Source of the DNA: Herbaspirillum sp. LeCh32-8
Lineage (GTDB): Bacteria; Pseudomonadota; Gammaproteobacteria; Burkholderiales; Burkholderiaceae_D
Direction: 5' to 3'
DNA length: 64,000 nt
Assembly (NCBI RefSeq): GCF_017814915.1
Contig: NZ_JAGIPZ010000009.1
Span: forward strand, 124,001-188,000
Part shown: positions 40,680 to 49,678 of the stretch, piece by piece
Layout of the letters: each line of letters begins with the position of its first letter
Position numbering within the stretch: the first letter of the stretch is position 1
Translations under genes and position numbers: made by a program
Notes under the pieces: model-generated
What the model was told of the DNA's origin: nothing
Database searches by the model: none
Seen by the model: the letters and a program-made list of their open reading frames with translations, nothing else

Positions 40680-43600
40680 GCGCGCCTGGCCGTTTCAACC
40701 TCTCCTCCTGGACGCTGCAGCACCAGGCGCTGGTGACCTTCATCCTGGCGCTGGTGACGCTCTTGGGCATGGGCTCCTACAACCGGCTTTCGCAGTCGGA
40801 AGATCCGCCCTTCACCTTCAAGGTCATGGTGATCCAGACCGACTGGCCGGGCGCCACCGCGCGCCAGGTGCAGGAACAGATCACTGATCGCATCGCGCGC
40901 AAGCTGCAGGAGACGCCCGACGTCGACTTCCTGCGCAGCTACTCGCGCCCGGGCCAGTCGCAGCTGTTCTTCACGATCAAGGACACGGCGCCGGCGGCGC
41001 AGGTACCAAAGACCTGGTACCAGGTGCGCAAGAAAGTCGGCGATATCGCGGCCACCTTGCCGCAAGGCGTGCGCGGCCCCTACTTCAACGATGAGTTCGG
41101 CGACGTCTACACCAACATCTACGCGCTGGAAGGCGACGGCTTTTCGCCGGCGCAACTGCGCGACTATGCCGACCAGCTGCGCGGCGAGCTGCTGCGCGTA
41201 TCTGGCGTGGGCAAGATCGATTACTTCGGCGACCGCGACCAGCACATCTACATCGACATCGGCAATGCGCAGATGACGCGCCTGGGCATCAGCCCGCAGC
41301 AGTTGGCCGACGCCATCGGCGGCCAGAACGCCATCGTCCCCGGCGGGCTGGTGACCACCGGCGACGACCGCGTCTACGTGCGTCCCAGCGGCCAGTTCGA
41401 GGACTTGCGGGCGATCGAGAACAAGATCATCCACATCAACAACCGCAACTTCCGCCTGGGCGATATCGCCACCGTGCGGCGCGGCTATGACGAGCCGCAG
41501 CAGCAGGAGATGCGCTCCAACGGCAAGCCGGTGCTGGGCATCGGGGTGACCATGCAGCCCGGCGGCGACGTCATCCGCCTGGGCCACGCGCTGGACGCGC
41601 GCACCGATGAACTGCGCAAGCGCCTGCCCGCCGGGCTGACGTTGACGCCGGTGTCCAGCATGCCGCACGCGGTGGAAAAATCGGTGGACGACTTCCTGGA
41701 AGCGGTGGCCGAGGCGGTCGCCATCGTGCTGGTGGTGAGCCTGGTGTCGCTGGGCATTCGCACCGGGATGGTGGTGGTGATCTCGATCCCCATCGTGCTG
41801 GCGGTCACCGCGCTGTTCATGTACATGTTCGACATCGGCCTGCACAAGGTCTCGCTGGGCACGCTGGTGCTGGCGCTGGGCCTGCTGGTGGATGACGCGA
41901 TCATTGCGGTGGAGATGATGGCGGTGAAGCTGGAGCAAGGCTGGAACCGCCGCCGCGCCGCCGCCTTCGCCTACACCAGCACCGCCTTCCCTATGCTGAC
42001 CGGCACGCTGGTGACAGTGTCGGGCTTCCTGCCGATCGCGCTGGCTAAGTCGGGCACGGGCGAATATACGCGCTCTATCTTCGAGGTATCGGCGATCGCG
42101 CTGCTGCTGTCCTGGCTGGCGGCGGTGGTGCTGATTCCGCTGCTGGGCTACCACATGCTCAAGGAAAAACCGGATGCGCTGACCGACGAACAGATCGCCG
42201 CCAACCCGCACGCCGGGCACGACGAGGAAGACCACGACCATCCGATCTACCAGACCAAAATCTACACCCGCCTGCGCAAGATGGTGGCGTGGTGCGTGGC
42301 CTACCGCGGCCGCGTGGTGCTGGCCACCGCCCTGCTGTTCTTCGGTTCGCTGGCGGCGTTCGGCCTGGTGCCGCAACAGTTCTTCCCCAGCTCGGATCGT
42401 CCCGAACTGCTGATCGACCTGCGCCTGCCGGAGCGCGCCTCCTTCGAAGCCACGCAGCGCGAGGCGCAGCGCATGGAGGCGGTGCTGAAGGGTCGCGCCC
42501 AGATCGACCACGTGATCAGCTTCGTCGGCACCGGCGCGCCGCGCTTCTACCTGCCGCTGGACCAGCAACTGCCCAGCGCCAACTTTGCGCAGTTCGTGGT
42601 GACCGCCAAGTCGGTGGAAGATCGCGAGGCCCTGGCCAAGGCCTTGGAAGAGCCTCTGCGCACCCAGTTCAGCGGACTGCGCACGCGCCTCACGCGCCTG
42701 GAGAACGGCCCGCCGGTCGGCTTCCCGGTGCAGTTCCGCGTCAGCGGCGAACAGATCCCCAAGGTGCGCGCCATCGCCGAACAGGTGGCCGCCGAGATCC
42801 GCAAGGAAAGCCGCGCCACCAACGTGCAGTTCGACTGGGATGAGCCGGCGCAGCGTTCGGTCTCCTTCGAGATCGACCAGAAGCGCGCCGGCGAGCTGGG
42901 TCTGTCTTCGCAGCAGATCTCCAACTTCCTGGCGATGCAATTGTCCGGCTATACGGTCACGCAGTACCGCGAACGCGACAAGCTGATCAGCGTCGACCTG
43001 CGCGCTCCGCGCAGCGAACGCGTCGATCCGTCGCGCTTGGCGACGCTGTCCATGCCCACCACCAACGGCCCGGTGCCGCTGGCTACGCTGGGCCACTTCC
43101 GCAACACGCTGGAGTACGGTGTGATCTGGGAGCGCGACCGCCAGCCCACCATCACAGTGTTGGCCGACGTGCGCACCGGCGTGCAAGGCATCGACGTCAC
43201 CAACGCCGTCAACGAGAAACTCAATGCCTTGCGCGCAGACCTGCCGGTGGGCTACCGCATCGACGTCGGCGGCCCGGTGGAAGAAAACGCCAAGGCGCAG
43301 TCGTCGATCTCGGCGCAAATGCCGCTGATGGTGATTGCCGTGCTGCTGTTGCTGATGGTTCAGCTGCAAAGCTTCGGCCGCACCATGATGGTGGTGATGA
43401 CCGCGCCGCTGGGCCTGATCGGCGTGGTGGGCGCACTGCTGCTGTTCCACCAGCCGTTCGGCTTTGTCGCGATGCTGGGCACCATCGCCATGCTGGGCAT
43501 CATCATGCGCAACTCGGTGATCCTGGTGGACCAGATCGAGCAGGACATCGCCGCCGGGCGCGGCCGCTTCGACGCCATCGTCGGCGCCACCGTGCGTCGC

Positions 43601-43825
43601 TTCCGCCCGATCACGCTGACCGCAGCCGCCGCCGTGCTGGCGCTGATCCCGCTGTTGCGCAGCAACTTCTTCGGCCCGATGGCCACCGCCCTGATGGGCG
43701 GCATCACCATCGCCACCGTGCTGACCCTGTTCTACCTGCCGGCGCTGTATGCGTTGTGCTACCGGGTCAAGACCAATGAAACCCATCATGTGGCCGGCAC
43801 TGCCGGCGCGCAAGGGAGCCACTGA
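40676..43825 (+). CDS. RND efflux pump, inner-membrane transporter
   Basis: A 1049-residue proton-driven pump with 12 hydrophobic helices and two large periplasmic loops. The proton-relay acidic pair is LLVDDAIIAVE in TM4 (residues about 405-406). Other RND motifs are GTLVTVSGFLPIAL and the C-terminal repeat RFRPITLTAAAAVLALIP. It belongs with multidrug (HAE1-type) rather than heavy-metal (CzcA) pumps, judging by loop sequences. A short acidic/His-rich cytoplasmic stretch (AGHDEEDHDHP, near residue 515) sits between the halves. It is coupled at both ends to the adaptor and channel genes. Confidence 0.94.
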   Translation: MSAPGRFNLSSWTLQHQALVTFILALVTLLGMGSYNRLSQSEDPPFTFKVMVIQTDWPGATARQVQEQITDRIARKLQETPDVDFLRSYSRPGQSQLFFTIKDTAPAAQVPKTWYQVRKKVGDIAATLPQGVRGPYFNDEFGDVYTNIYALEGDGFSPAQLRDYADQLRGELLRVSGVGKIDYFGDRDQHIYIDIGNAQMTRLGISPQQLADAIGGQNAIVPGGLVTTGDDRVYVRPSGQFEDLRAIENKIIHINNRNFRLGDIATVRRGYDEPQQQEMRSNGKPVLGIGVTMQPGGDVIRLGHALDARTDELRKRLPAGLTLTPVSSMPHAVEKSVDDFLEAVAEAVAIVLVVSLVSLGIRTGMVVVISIPIVLAVTALFMYMFDIGLHKVSLGTLVLALGLLVDDAIIAVEMMAVKLEQGWNRRRAAAFAYTSTAFPMLTGTLVTVSGFLPIALAKSGTGEYTRSIFEVSAIALLLSWLAAVVLIPLLGYHMLKEKPDALTDEQIAANPHAGHDEEDHDHPIYQTKIYTRLRKMVAWCVAYRGRVVLATALLFFGSLAAFGLVPQQFFPSSDRPELLIDLRLPERASFEATQREAQRMEAVLKGRAQIDHVISFVGTGAPRFYLPLDQQLPSANFAQFVVTAKSVEDREALAKALEEPLRTQFSGLRTRLTRLENGPPVGFPVQFRVSGEQIPKVRAIAEQVAAEIRKESRATNVQFDWDEPAQRSVSFEIDQKRAGELGLSSQQISNFLAMQLSGYTVTQYRERDKLISVDLRAPRSERVDPSRLATLSMPTTNGPVPLATLGHFRNTLEYGVIWERDRQPTITVLADVRTGVQGIDVTNAVNEKLNALRADLPVGYRIDVGGPVEENAKAQSSISAQMPLMVIAVLLLLMVQLQSFGRTMMVVMTAPLGLIGVVGALLLFHQPFGFVAMLGTIAMLGIIMRNSVILVDQIEQDIAAGRGRFDAIVGATVRRFRPITLTAAAAVLALIPLLRSNFFGPMATALMGGITIATVLTLFYLPALYALCYRVKTNETHHVAGTAGAQGSH

Positions 43826-45294
43826 TGCAGATGCATGAATCGCATGAATTGTTCAGGCCGCGCCGACTAGCCCTGCTGACAATGCTGGCCCTGTCGGGCT
43901 GCGCGCTGGGCCCCAGCGGCGACGCACCGGCCGTGCCGCAACCGGCCCACTACGCGGCAGAGGCTACGCCGCAAGACGTCGGCCCCGAAGGCGCCCGCCA
44001 GCATTTCGTGCTGGGCCAGCGCGCCGTACCGCAATGGTGGCAGGCCTATGGCTCGCCTGAACTGTCGGCCTGGGTGGATGAAGGTTTGAAGAGCAACCAT
44101 TCGCTGGCCCAGGCCGAGCACAGCCTGGCCGGCGCCAAGGAGCAGTTGCGCGGACAGATCAACGAGTCGCTGTGGCCCACCGTCGACGCCGTCGGCCAGG
44201 CCACGCGCCAGCGCGCGCTGGGGTTGCCGACCATGGGGCCGCCGACCAACCTGTACAACGTGTTCGCCGGCGAGATCAACGCCGGCTACACCTTCGACCT
44301 GTTCGGCGTGGAGCGCTATGCCAACTCGGCGCTGGCGGCCCAGGTCGATGCCCAGTCCTACCAGCTGGACGCGGCGCGTCGCACGCTGGCGGCCAACATC
44401 GTGATCAGCGCGATCAACTCGGCCTCGCTGCGGGCCCAGGTCGCGCACACCGAGCGCCTGGTGGCGCTGGCCGACACGGATGCGCAGGAACTGCAACGAC
44501 GCGCGGCCTTCGGCGCCGTGAGCGACGACGACGTGCTGGCCGCCAAAGCCAACGCGCAATCCTTGCGCGCCAGCCTGCCCGGCCTGCAGGCGCAGTGGCA
44601 GGCCACCCGCCATGCGCTGGCGGTGCTGATGGGGCGCACGCCGGACATGGCGCCGACCGATCTCGACATCACCGCGCTGCGCCTGCCTGAGCGCGTGCCG
44701 ATGTCGGTGCCTTCCGAGCTGTTGCGCCAGCGACCCGACATCCTGGCCGCCGATGCCGCGCTGAAGGTAGCGGCAGCGCAGGAAGCGCTGGCCACCGCCG
44801 AGATGTTCCCCAGCCTGTCGATCAATGCATCGTTCGGGCAATCCGGCTTTACCTGGCCCAAGGCCACCGGGGCCGCGGGCGCGGTCTGGGGCATCGGCGC
44901 GTCGATCACGCAGCCGATCTTCCATGGCGGGGCCCTGCGCGCGCGACGCAAGGCGGCGCAGGAGGCCTATCTGGCCTCCGAGGACAATTATCGGCAAACG
45001 GTATTGAATGCGTTCCAGAACGTGGCCGATACGCTGAGCGCGCTGACCCATGATGCCGACGCCTTGCAGGCCGCCGCGGCCGCACGCGGCCACAGCGAGC
45101 AGGGCTGGCGCAACGCGCAAAGGAAAACCGCCTTGGGCGCCCTGCCGCCGAGCGCGGCGCGCGCGGGCGAGCGGCAATACCTGAATGCGCGATTGGGCGA
45201 GATCCGCGCCACGGCCGCCCGCATGGCCAACACGGCGACGCTGTTCCAAGCCATGGGCGTGGGCATCGAGGCGCCGCGGACCGCGGCGCCCTGA
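43825..45294 (+). CDS. Outer-membrane efflux channel lipoprotein (NodT/TolC family)
   Basis: A 489-residue outer-membrane factor. It has a lipobox ALSGC (Cys26) and a two-fold repeated OEP domain of long coiled-coil helices (repeats start near residues 80 and 290), with signatures WWQAYGSPELSAWVDEGL, LLRQRPDILAADAAL and NAFQNVADTL. It completes the tripartite pump; its ATG overlaps the pump stop codon (TGATG) and AAGGGAG precedes it. The terminator at 45375-45414 lies downstream. Confidence 0.94.
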   Translation: MQMHESHELFRPRRLALLTMLALSGCALGPSGDAPAVPQPAHYAAEATPQDVGPEGARQHFVLGQRAVPQWWQAYGSPELSAWVDEGLKSNHSLAQAEHSLAGAKEQLRGQINESLWPTVDAVGQATRQRALGLPTMGPPTNLYNVFAGEINAGYTFDLFGVERYANSALAAQVDAQSYQLDAARRTLAANIVISAINSASLRAQVAHTERLVALADTDAQELQRRAAFGAVSDDDVLAAKANAQSLRASLPGLQAQWQATRHALAVLMGRTPDMAPTDLDITALRLPERVPMSVPSELLRQRPDILAADAALKVAAAQEALATAEMFPSLSINASFGQSGFTWPKATGAAGAVWGIGASITQPIFHGGALRARRKAAQEAYLASEDNYRQTVLNAFQNVADTLSALTHDADALQAAAAARGHSEQGWRNAQRKTALGALPPSAARAGERQYLNARLGEIRATAARMANTATLFQAMGVGIEAPRTAAP

Positions 45295-45374
45295 GCGGCC
45301 CGCGTTCATTCCGGCCGGCGCCGCCTTGGCGGAACCGGCCGGGTCTCACGCCATGCGTTGCGCTACATGGTAAA

Positions 45375-45414
45375 ACGGCGGGGAGCGATGCATGCAAGCA
45401 CCGCTCCCCGCCGT
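45375..45414. terminator. Bidirectional terminator between the efflux and nuo-nudF transcripts
   Basis: A 13-bp perfect stem (ACGGCGGGGAGCG with CGCTCCCCGCCGT) with a 14-nt loop. On the minus strand it is followed by TTTT, and on the plus strand by TGTTATTT. It lies between convergent genes. Confidence 0.85.
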
Positions 45415-45465
45415 TGTTATTTGACCGGGCTGCCTGAAGACGATATCAGGCGCCGGCATCGGGAC

Positions 45466-46032
45466 TCAAGGCTGCGCCGGCGGCGTCCATTGGCCGCTGA
45501 CGATCTTCTCCAGCCAGAACACGCCGATCACCGTCTTGACGTCGGTGATCTGGCCGTTGCGCACCTGCTCCAGCAACTCCGCGAGCGGCGCCTTGTAGAT
45601 ATCGAGGAATTCGCCGTCGTCCAGCTTGCGCACGCCCTCTTTCAGGCCGCGCGCCACATACAGCAGCAGGCGCTCATCCGAATAGGCGATGGCGTTGTGG
45701 ATGGTGCAGACGTATTGCCAGTCGGTGGCGGTGTAGCCGGTTTCTTCCTGCAATTCGCGCTTGGCGCAGGCCAGCGTATCTTCGCCCGGGTCGATCTTCC
45801 CCGCGGGGAACTCGATGAACACCCGGTCCAGCGGATAGCGGAACTGGCGCTCCATCAGCACGCTGCCGTCGTCGAACAGCGGCAGCACGGCCACCGCGCC
45901 GGGATGCTTGATGTATTCGCGCAGCGCTTCCTTGCCGTCGGGCAGGACGATGGTGTCTTGCTGTACTTTGAGGAAGTGGCCGTCGTAGACCTGGCGGCTG
46001 TCTTTCTGAGTCTCTTTCAGGTGTGCGTCCAT
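45466..46032 (-). CDS. nudF: ADP-ribose pyrophosphatase-type NUDIX hydrolase
   Basis: A 188-residue NUDIX enzyme. The box GKIDPGEDTLACAKRELQEETG (in parts: GKIDPGED, RELQEETG) has the full GX5EX7REUXEEXGU pattern, and the upstream EFPAGKID with a Pro about 15 residues after the box fits the ADP-ribose subgroup. It should split ADP-ribose to AMP and ribose 5-phosphate. It lies 130 bp after a DUF2818 gene on the same strand as the nuo operon; the NUDIX role in clearing NAD breakdown products fits a position next to complex I, though this is only suggestive. Confidence 0.9.
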   Translation of the reverse strand: MDAHLKETQKDSRQVYDGHFLKVQQDTIVLPDGKEALREYIKHPGAVAVLPLFDDGSVLMERQFRYPLDRVFIEFPAGKIDPGEDTLACAKRELQEETGYTATDWQYVCTIHNAIAYSDERLLLYVARGLKEGVRKLDDGEFLDIYKAPLAELLEQVRNGQITDVKTVIGVFWLEKIVSGQWTPPAQP

Positions 46033-46162
46033 GGTGGGCTCTGGAAAGGAGTGGAGGGATCAGGCGCAACCGTTCCCTCGCGGGCCGAAAGAACAGTCGA
46101 AGGAAATGAAACCGGCGGCCGCTGATGCTAGCGAGCCGCCGCGTGCCGAGCCCGAGAGGCTA

Positions 46163-46477
46163 TCAGGCGTGTTTCTTGCGCAGGTAGCGCATCACATAGC
46201 CAGGATAGGCAAGCACCAGGAACAGACAGCCGGTGATTGCATAAAATTCCCAGGTCTGGGTAAAGACGTTGCCGATGCCGGCTTCGAGGAAATGGGCGAC
46301 GATGCCCACGACAAAATACAGCGCCACCAATTCGATCAGGCGCACCCAGATCGGCTTGACCCAGGCGGTTTCCTTCCTGAGCGGCACCAGCGCAAACAGT
46401 TGCTGGTTGAAGAAAGGCAAATTGGCCGCGAAGGCGGCCAAGATGATTACTACCCAGCTGAAGAGGGAAACGTTCAC
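46163..46477 (-). CDS. DUF2818 family membrane protein
   Basis: A 104-residue protein with three or four hydrophobic helices (about residues 7-22, 45-65, 75-95) and a basic end (RYLRKKHA). It fits DUF2818, a small family that in Burkholderiales follows nuoN. It starts with GTG at 46477, 12 bp after nuoN, with GGGGAGGGG before it. The constant link to nuoN suggests a complex I-related role such as assembly or an accessory subunit, but the function is not established. Confidence 0.82.
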   Translation of the reverse strand: MNVSLFSWVVIILAAFAANLPFFNQQLFALVPLRKETAWVKPIWVRLIELVALYFVVGIVAHFLEAGIGNVFTQTWEFYAITGCLFLVLAYPGYVMRYLRKKHA

Positions 46478-46489
46478 GTTCCCCTCCCC

Positions 46490-47998
46490 TTATGCCACAA
46501 CCTTGCTGAGGAAGGTCGCCAGCGTGGTGACGATGGCATTGGTGCAGGCGTCCATCAGGTGGCCCGGCCACAGGCCGATGGCCAGGGCGGCGATGCCGTT
46601 GAGGCTCAGCACGATGCGCATGTCGGGCGTGGCTTCGATCTTGGCGTTGTCGACCGGATCATCGAAGTACATGACCTTGACCACGCGGATGTAGTAGAAC
46701 GCGCCGATCAGCGAGAACACTACGGCCAGCACGGCCAGCCAGATCTGGCCCGTACCCAGCACGGCTTGCAGCACCGACAGCTTGGCGTAGAAGCCGACCA
46801 GCGGCGGGATGCCTGCCAGCGAAAACATCAGGATCATCATCACGGCGGCGAACCACGGGCTACGCTGGTTCAGGCCCTTGAAGTCGTCGATGGTGTCGGC
46901 TTCGAAACCGGCGCGCGAGAGCAGGATGATGACGCCGAAGGAACCCAGCGTGGTGATCACGTAGGTCACCGCGTAGAACAGCGAGGAGCTGTAGGCGTTG
47001 ACGGCCGAGAACAGGTTGCCGTCGACCACGCCGGACATCATGCCCAGCAGCATGAAGCCCATGTGCGAGATGGTCGAGTAGGCCAGCATGCGCTTGATGT
47101 TGCTTTGCGCGATGGCGGTGACGTTACCCAGGATGATGGACAGCACGGCCAGTACCATCAGCATCTGCTGCCAGTCGACGGCCAGCGGCAGCATGCCTTC
47201 CACCAGCAGGCGGAACGTGATGGCGAAGGTGGCCAGCTTCGGCGCCGCGCCCAGCAGCAGCGTGACGGGAGTCGGCGAGCCCTGGTAGACGTCAGGCACC
47301 CACATGTGGAAGGGCACGGTGCCCAGCTTGAAGGCCAGGCCGGCCACCACGAACACGATGCCGAACACCAGCACGGTGCGGTCGACAGTGCCCGAGACGA
47401 TGGCACGGAACACTTCGTTGAGCTCCAGCGCGCCGCCGGTGGCGCCGTAGAGCATCGAGATGCCGTACAGCAGGAAGCCGGAAGCCAGCGCGCCCAGGAT
47501 GAAGTACTTCATGCCCGCTTCGGTCGCGGCGGCGTTGTCGCGGCGCAGGGCAACCAGCGCGTACAGCGACAGCGACATCAGTTCCAGGCCCAGGTAGATG
47601 GACAGGAAGCTGTTGCCGGAGATCATGACCATCTGGCCCAGCAGCGCGAACAGCGCCAGGGCGTAGTATTCGCCGCCCAGCTGACCGCCGGTGATGCCGC
47701 GCACGCTGTTGTACTGACGGGAGTACACCAGGGTGACGCCGACGCCCAGGTAGGTGAAGAGCTTCAGCAGGTTCGACAGCGGATCCGACACGAACATGTT
47801 GTTGAAGGTGTAGACCGTCGCGCCGCCGTTGAGGTCGCCGAGGGTCAGCACCGCGCAGACCACCAGTGCCAACAAGGACAGCAGGTAGGTGATGACGCGC
47901 TTGCTCTCCGGCAGGAACATATCGATCAGCAGGATCGCGGAAGTCGCGATCAGCAGAAATATTTCCGGATAAACAGGGATCAGATTCATGTTGTTCAT
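46490..47998 (-). CDS. nuoN: NADH-quinone oxidoreductase subunit N
   Basis: A 502-residue antiporter-like membrane subunit of complex I with about 14 helices. The proton-channel elements include the conserved lysines of the Mrp-type core ([19 protein letters not shown]) and [14 protein letters not shown]. It should contribute one of the proton paths in the membrane arm. It is separated from nuoM by 162 bp containing two hairpins, the largest gap in the operon, and is followed 12 bp later by the DUF2818 gene. Confidence 0.96.
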   Translation of the reverse strand: MNNMNLIPVYPEIFLLIATSAILLIDMFLPESKRVITYLLSLLALVVCAVLTLGDLNGGATVYTFNNMFVSDPLSNLLKLFTYLGVGVTLVYSRQYNSVRGITGGQLGGEYYALALFALLGQMVMISGNSFLSIYLGLELMSLSLYALVALRRDNAAATEAGMKYFILGALASGFLLYGISMLYGATGGALELNEVFRAIVSGTVDRTVLVFGIVFVVAGLAFKLGTVPFHMWVPDVYQGSPTPVTLLLGAAPKLATFAITFRLLVEGMLPLAVDWQQMLMVLAVLSIILGNVTAIAQSNIKRMLAYSTISHMGFMLLGMMSGVVDGNLFSAVNAYSSSLFYAVTYVITTLGSFGVIILLSRAGFEADTIDDFKGLNQRSPWFAAVMMILMFSLAGIPPLVGFYAKLSVLQAVLGTGQIWLAVLAVVFSLIGAFYYIRVVKVMYFDDPVDNAKIEATPDMRIVLSLNGIAALAIGLWPGHLMDACTNAIVTTLATFLSKVVA

Positions 47999-48032
47999 TT
48001 AGTTACTACCGCTTGTGTTCGCCCGCTTGTGT

Positions 48033-48122
48033 CGCGACTTCCAGTCGCGCCGCCTGACCGGCAGTGCCACGCCGGCTCGTCTCGTTACTTGCTTACCGGC
48101 GGGGCCGTCCTGCCGCCCCGCC
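48033..48122 (-). other. Intercistronic hairpins between nuoM and nuoN
   Basis: Two stems occur in the 162-bp gap: CGCGACT-TCC-AGTCGCG (48033-48049, perfect 7 bp) and GGCGGGG with CCCCGCC (48098-48104 with 48116-48122). Neither is followed by a T-run on the minus strand, so they are more likely RNA-stability or processing sites than terminators. Confidence 0.5.
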
Positions 48123-48160
48123 CTGTTCAGTCTTTACTGCTTGCCCAGCTCAACTCAAGT

Positions 48161-49651
48161 TCAGTTGATCTTGGAGACCGCCACGTGCTGCAGCAGGTCG
48201 GTGACCGACGTCTGGATGCTGTCGGTAATGATGGCCGGGTACAGGCCCATCACCATGGTGGCGATCGCCAACAAGCCCAGGATGAAGAACTCGCGGCCGT
48301 TCAGGTCGACCAGCTCTTCCACGTGGTGATTGGTGATGGCGCCGAAGATCACGCGCTTGGCCAACCACAGCGAGTACGCCGCGCCCAGGATCAGGGCGGT
48401 GGCGGCCAGCAGGCCGATCCAGAAGTTGAACTTCACGCCGCCCAGGATCACCATGAATTCGCCGACGAAACCGGAGGTGGCCGGCAGGCCGCAGTTGGCC
48501 AGCGAGAACAGGATGAAGAAGAAGGCAAAGCGCGGCATCTTGTTCACCACGCCGCCGTACTGGGCGATTTCACGGGTATGCATCTGGTCGTACAGCACGC
48601 CGATACACATGAACATTGCGCCGGACACGAAGCCGTGCGAGATCATCTGCACGATGCCGCCCTGCACCGCCATGTCGTTGAACATGAAGAAGCCCAGGGT
48701 GACGAAGCCCATGTGGGCGATCGACGAGTACGCGACCAGCTTCTTCATGTCCTGCTGCACCAGGGCCACCAGGCCGATGTAGATCACAGCGACCAGCGAC
48801 AGGAAAATCATGAAGCCGGACAGCGCGTGGCTGGCGTCAGGCAGGATCGGCAGCGAGAAGCGCAGGAAACCGTAGGCGCCCAGCTTCAGCATGATCGCGG
48901 CCAGCACGATGGAACCGCCGGTCGGCGCCTGCACGTGGGCGTCCGGCAGCCAGGTGTGCACCGGCCACATCGGCACCTTCACCGCGAAGGCGGCCAGGAA
49001 GGCGAAGAACAGCAGCTTTTGCTCCAGCATCGACAGCGGCAGCTGGTGCCAGGTCGGGATGTCGAAGCTGCCGCCGGAGACGAAGTACAGGTAGATCAGC
49101 GCGACCAGCATCAGCAGCGAGCCGGCCAGCGTGTACAGGAACAGCTTGAAGGCTGCGTACACGCGGTTGTCGCCGCCCCACACGCCCACGATGATGAACA
49201 TCGGGATCAGGGTCGCTTCGAAGAAGGCGTAGAACAGCATCGCATCCAGCGACGAGAACACGCCGATCATGATGCCCGAGAGGATCAGGAAGGCGCCCAT
49301 GTACTGGGCCACGCGCTTCTGGATCACCACCCAGCCGGCCAGCACCACGATCACCGTGATGAAGGCGGTCAGCGGCACGAACCACAGCGAGATGCCGTCC
49401 AGGCCCAGGAAGTAGGTGATATTGAAGCGATCGATCCAGGGCGTCTTCTCGACGAACTGGTAGCCATGCGCCAGCGGGTCAAAGTGCTGGATCAGCGGGA
49501 AAGTTGCGACCAGACCGACCAGCGAACCGAACAGCGCCAACCAGCGGGCCAGGCCCGGGTTGCTGTCGCGGCCGAGAGCCAGCACGAGGATACCGAAGAC
49601 GATCGGTACCCAGATCGCGACGCTCAGGATGGGAAATGTTGACTGCATCAT
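48161..49651 (-). CDS. nuoM: NADH-quinone oxidoreductase subunit M
   Basis: A 496-residue antiporter-like subunit with about 14 helices. KVPMWPVHTWLPDAHVQAPTG (in parts: VPMWPVHTWLPDAH, APTGGS) and LVAYSSIAHMGFVTLG are the characteristic channel motifs, with the conserved Glu/Lys pairs of this family. It translocates protons in the distal membrane arm. It starts 27 bp after nuoL. Confidence 0.97.
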   Translation of the reverse strand: MMQSTFPILSVAIWVPIVFGILVLALGRDSNPGLARWLALFGSLVGLVATFPLIQHFDPLAHGYQFVEKTPWIDRFNITYFLGLDGISLWFVPLTAFITVIVVLAGWVVIQKRVAQYMGAFLILSGIMIGVFSSLDAMLFYAFFEATLIPMFIIVGVWGGDNRVYAAFKLFLYTLAGSLLMLVALIYLYFVSGGSFDIPTWHQLPLSMLEQKLLFFAFLAAFAVKVPMWPVHTWLPDAHVQAPTGGSIVLAAIMLKLGAYGFLRFSLPILPDASHALSGFMIFLSLVAVIYIGLVALVQQDMKKLVAYSSIAHMGFVTLGFFMFNDMAVQGGIVQMISHGFVSGAMFMCIGVLYDQMHTREIAQYGGVVNKMPRFAFFFILFSLANCGLPATSGFVGEFMVILGGVKFNFWIGLLAATALILGAAYSLWLAKRVIFGAITNHHVEELVDLNGREFFILGLLAIATMVMGLYPAIITDSIQTSVTDLLQHVAVSKIN

Positions 49652-49678
49652 GGTTGTTCTTTACTTAACTCTGACAAC

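Noticed and set aside
40541-43822. A 1093-codon minus-strand open frame opposite the RND pump gene
   Set aside because: Shadow of the pump gene; rich in His, Gln, Arg and Gly, no recognisable motif.
46031-49642. A 1203-codon open frame on the plus strand opposite nudF, DUF2818, nuoN and nuoM
   Set aside because: It is the mirror of conserved genes in GC-rich DNA. The product is dominated by His, Gln, Arg, Asp and Glu without any domain, and the minus-strand genes are certain.
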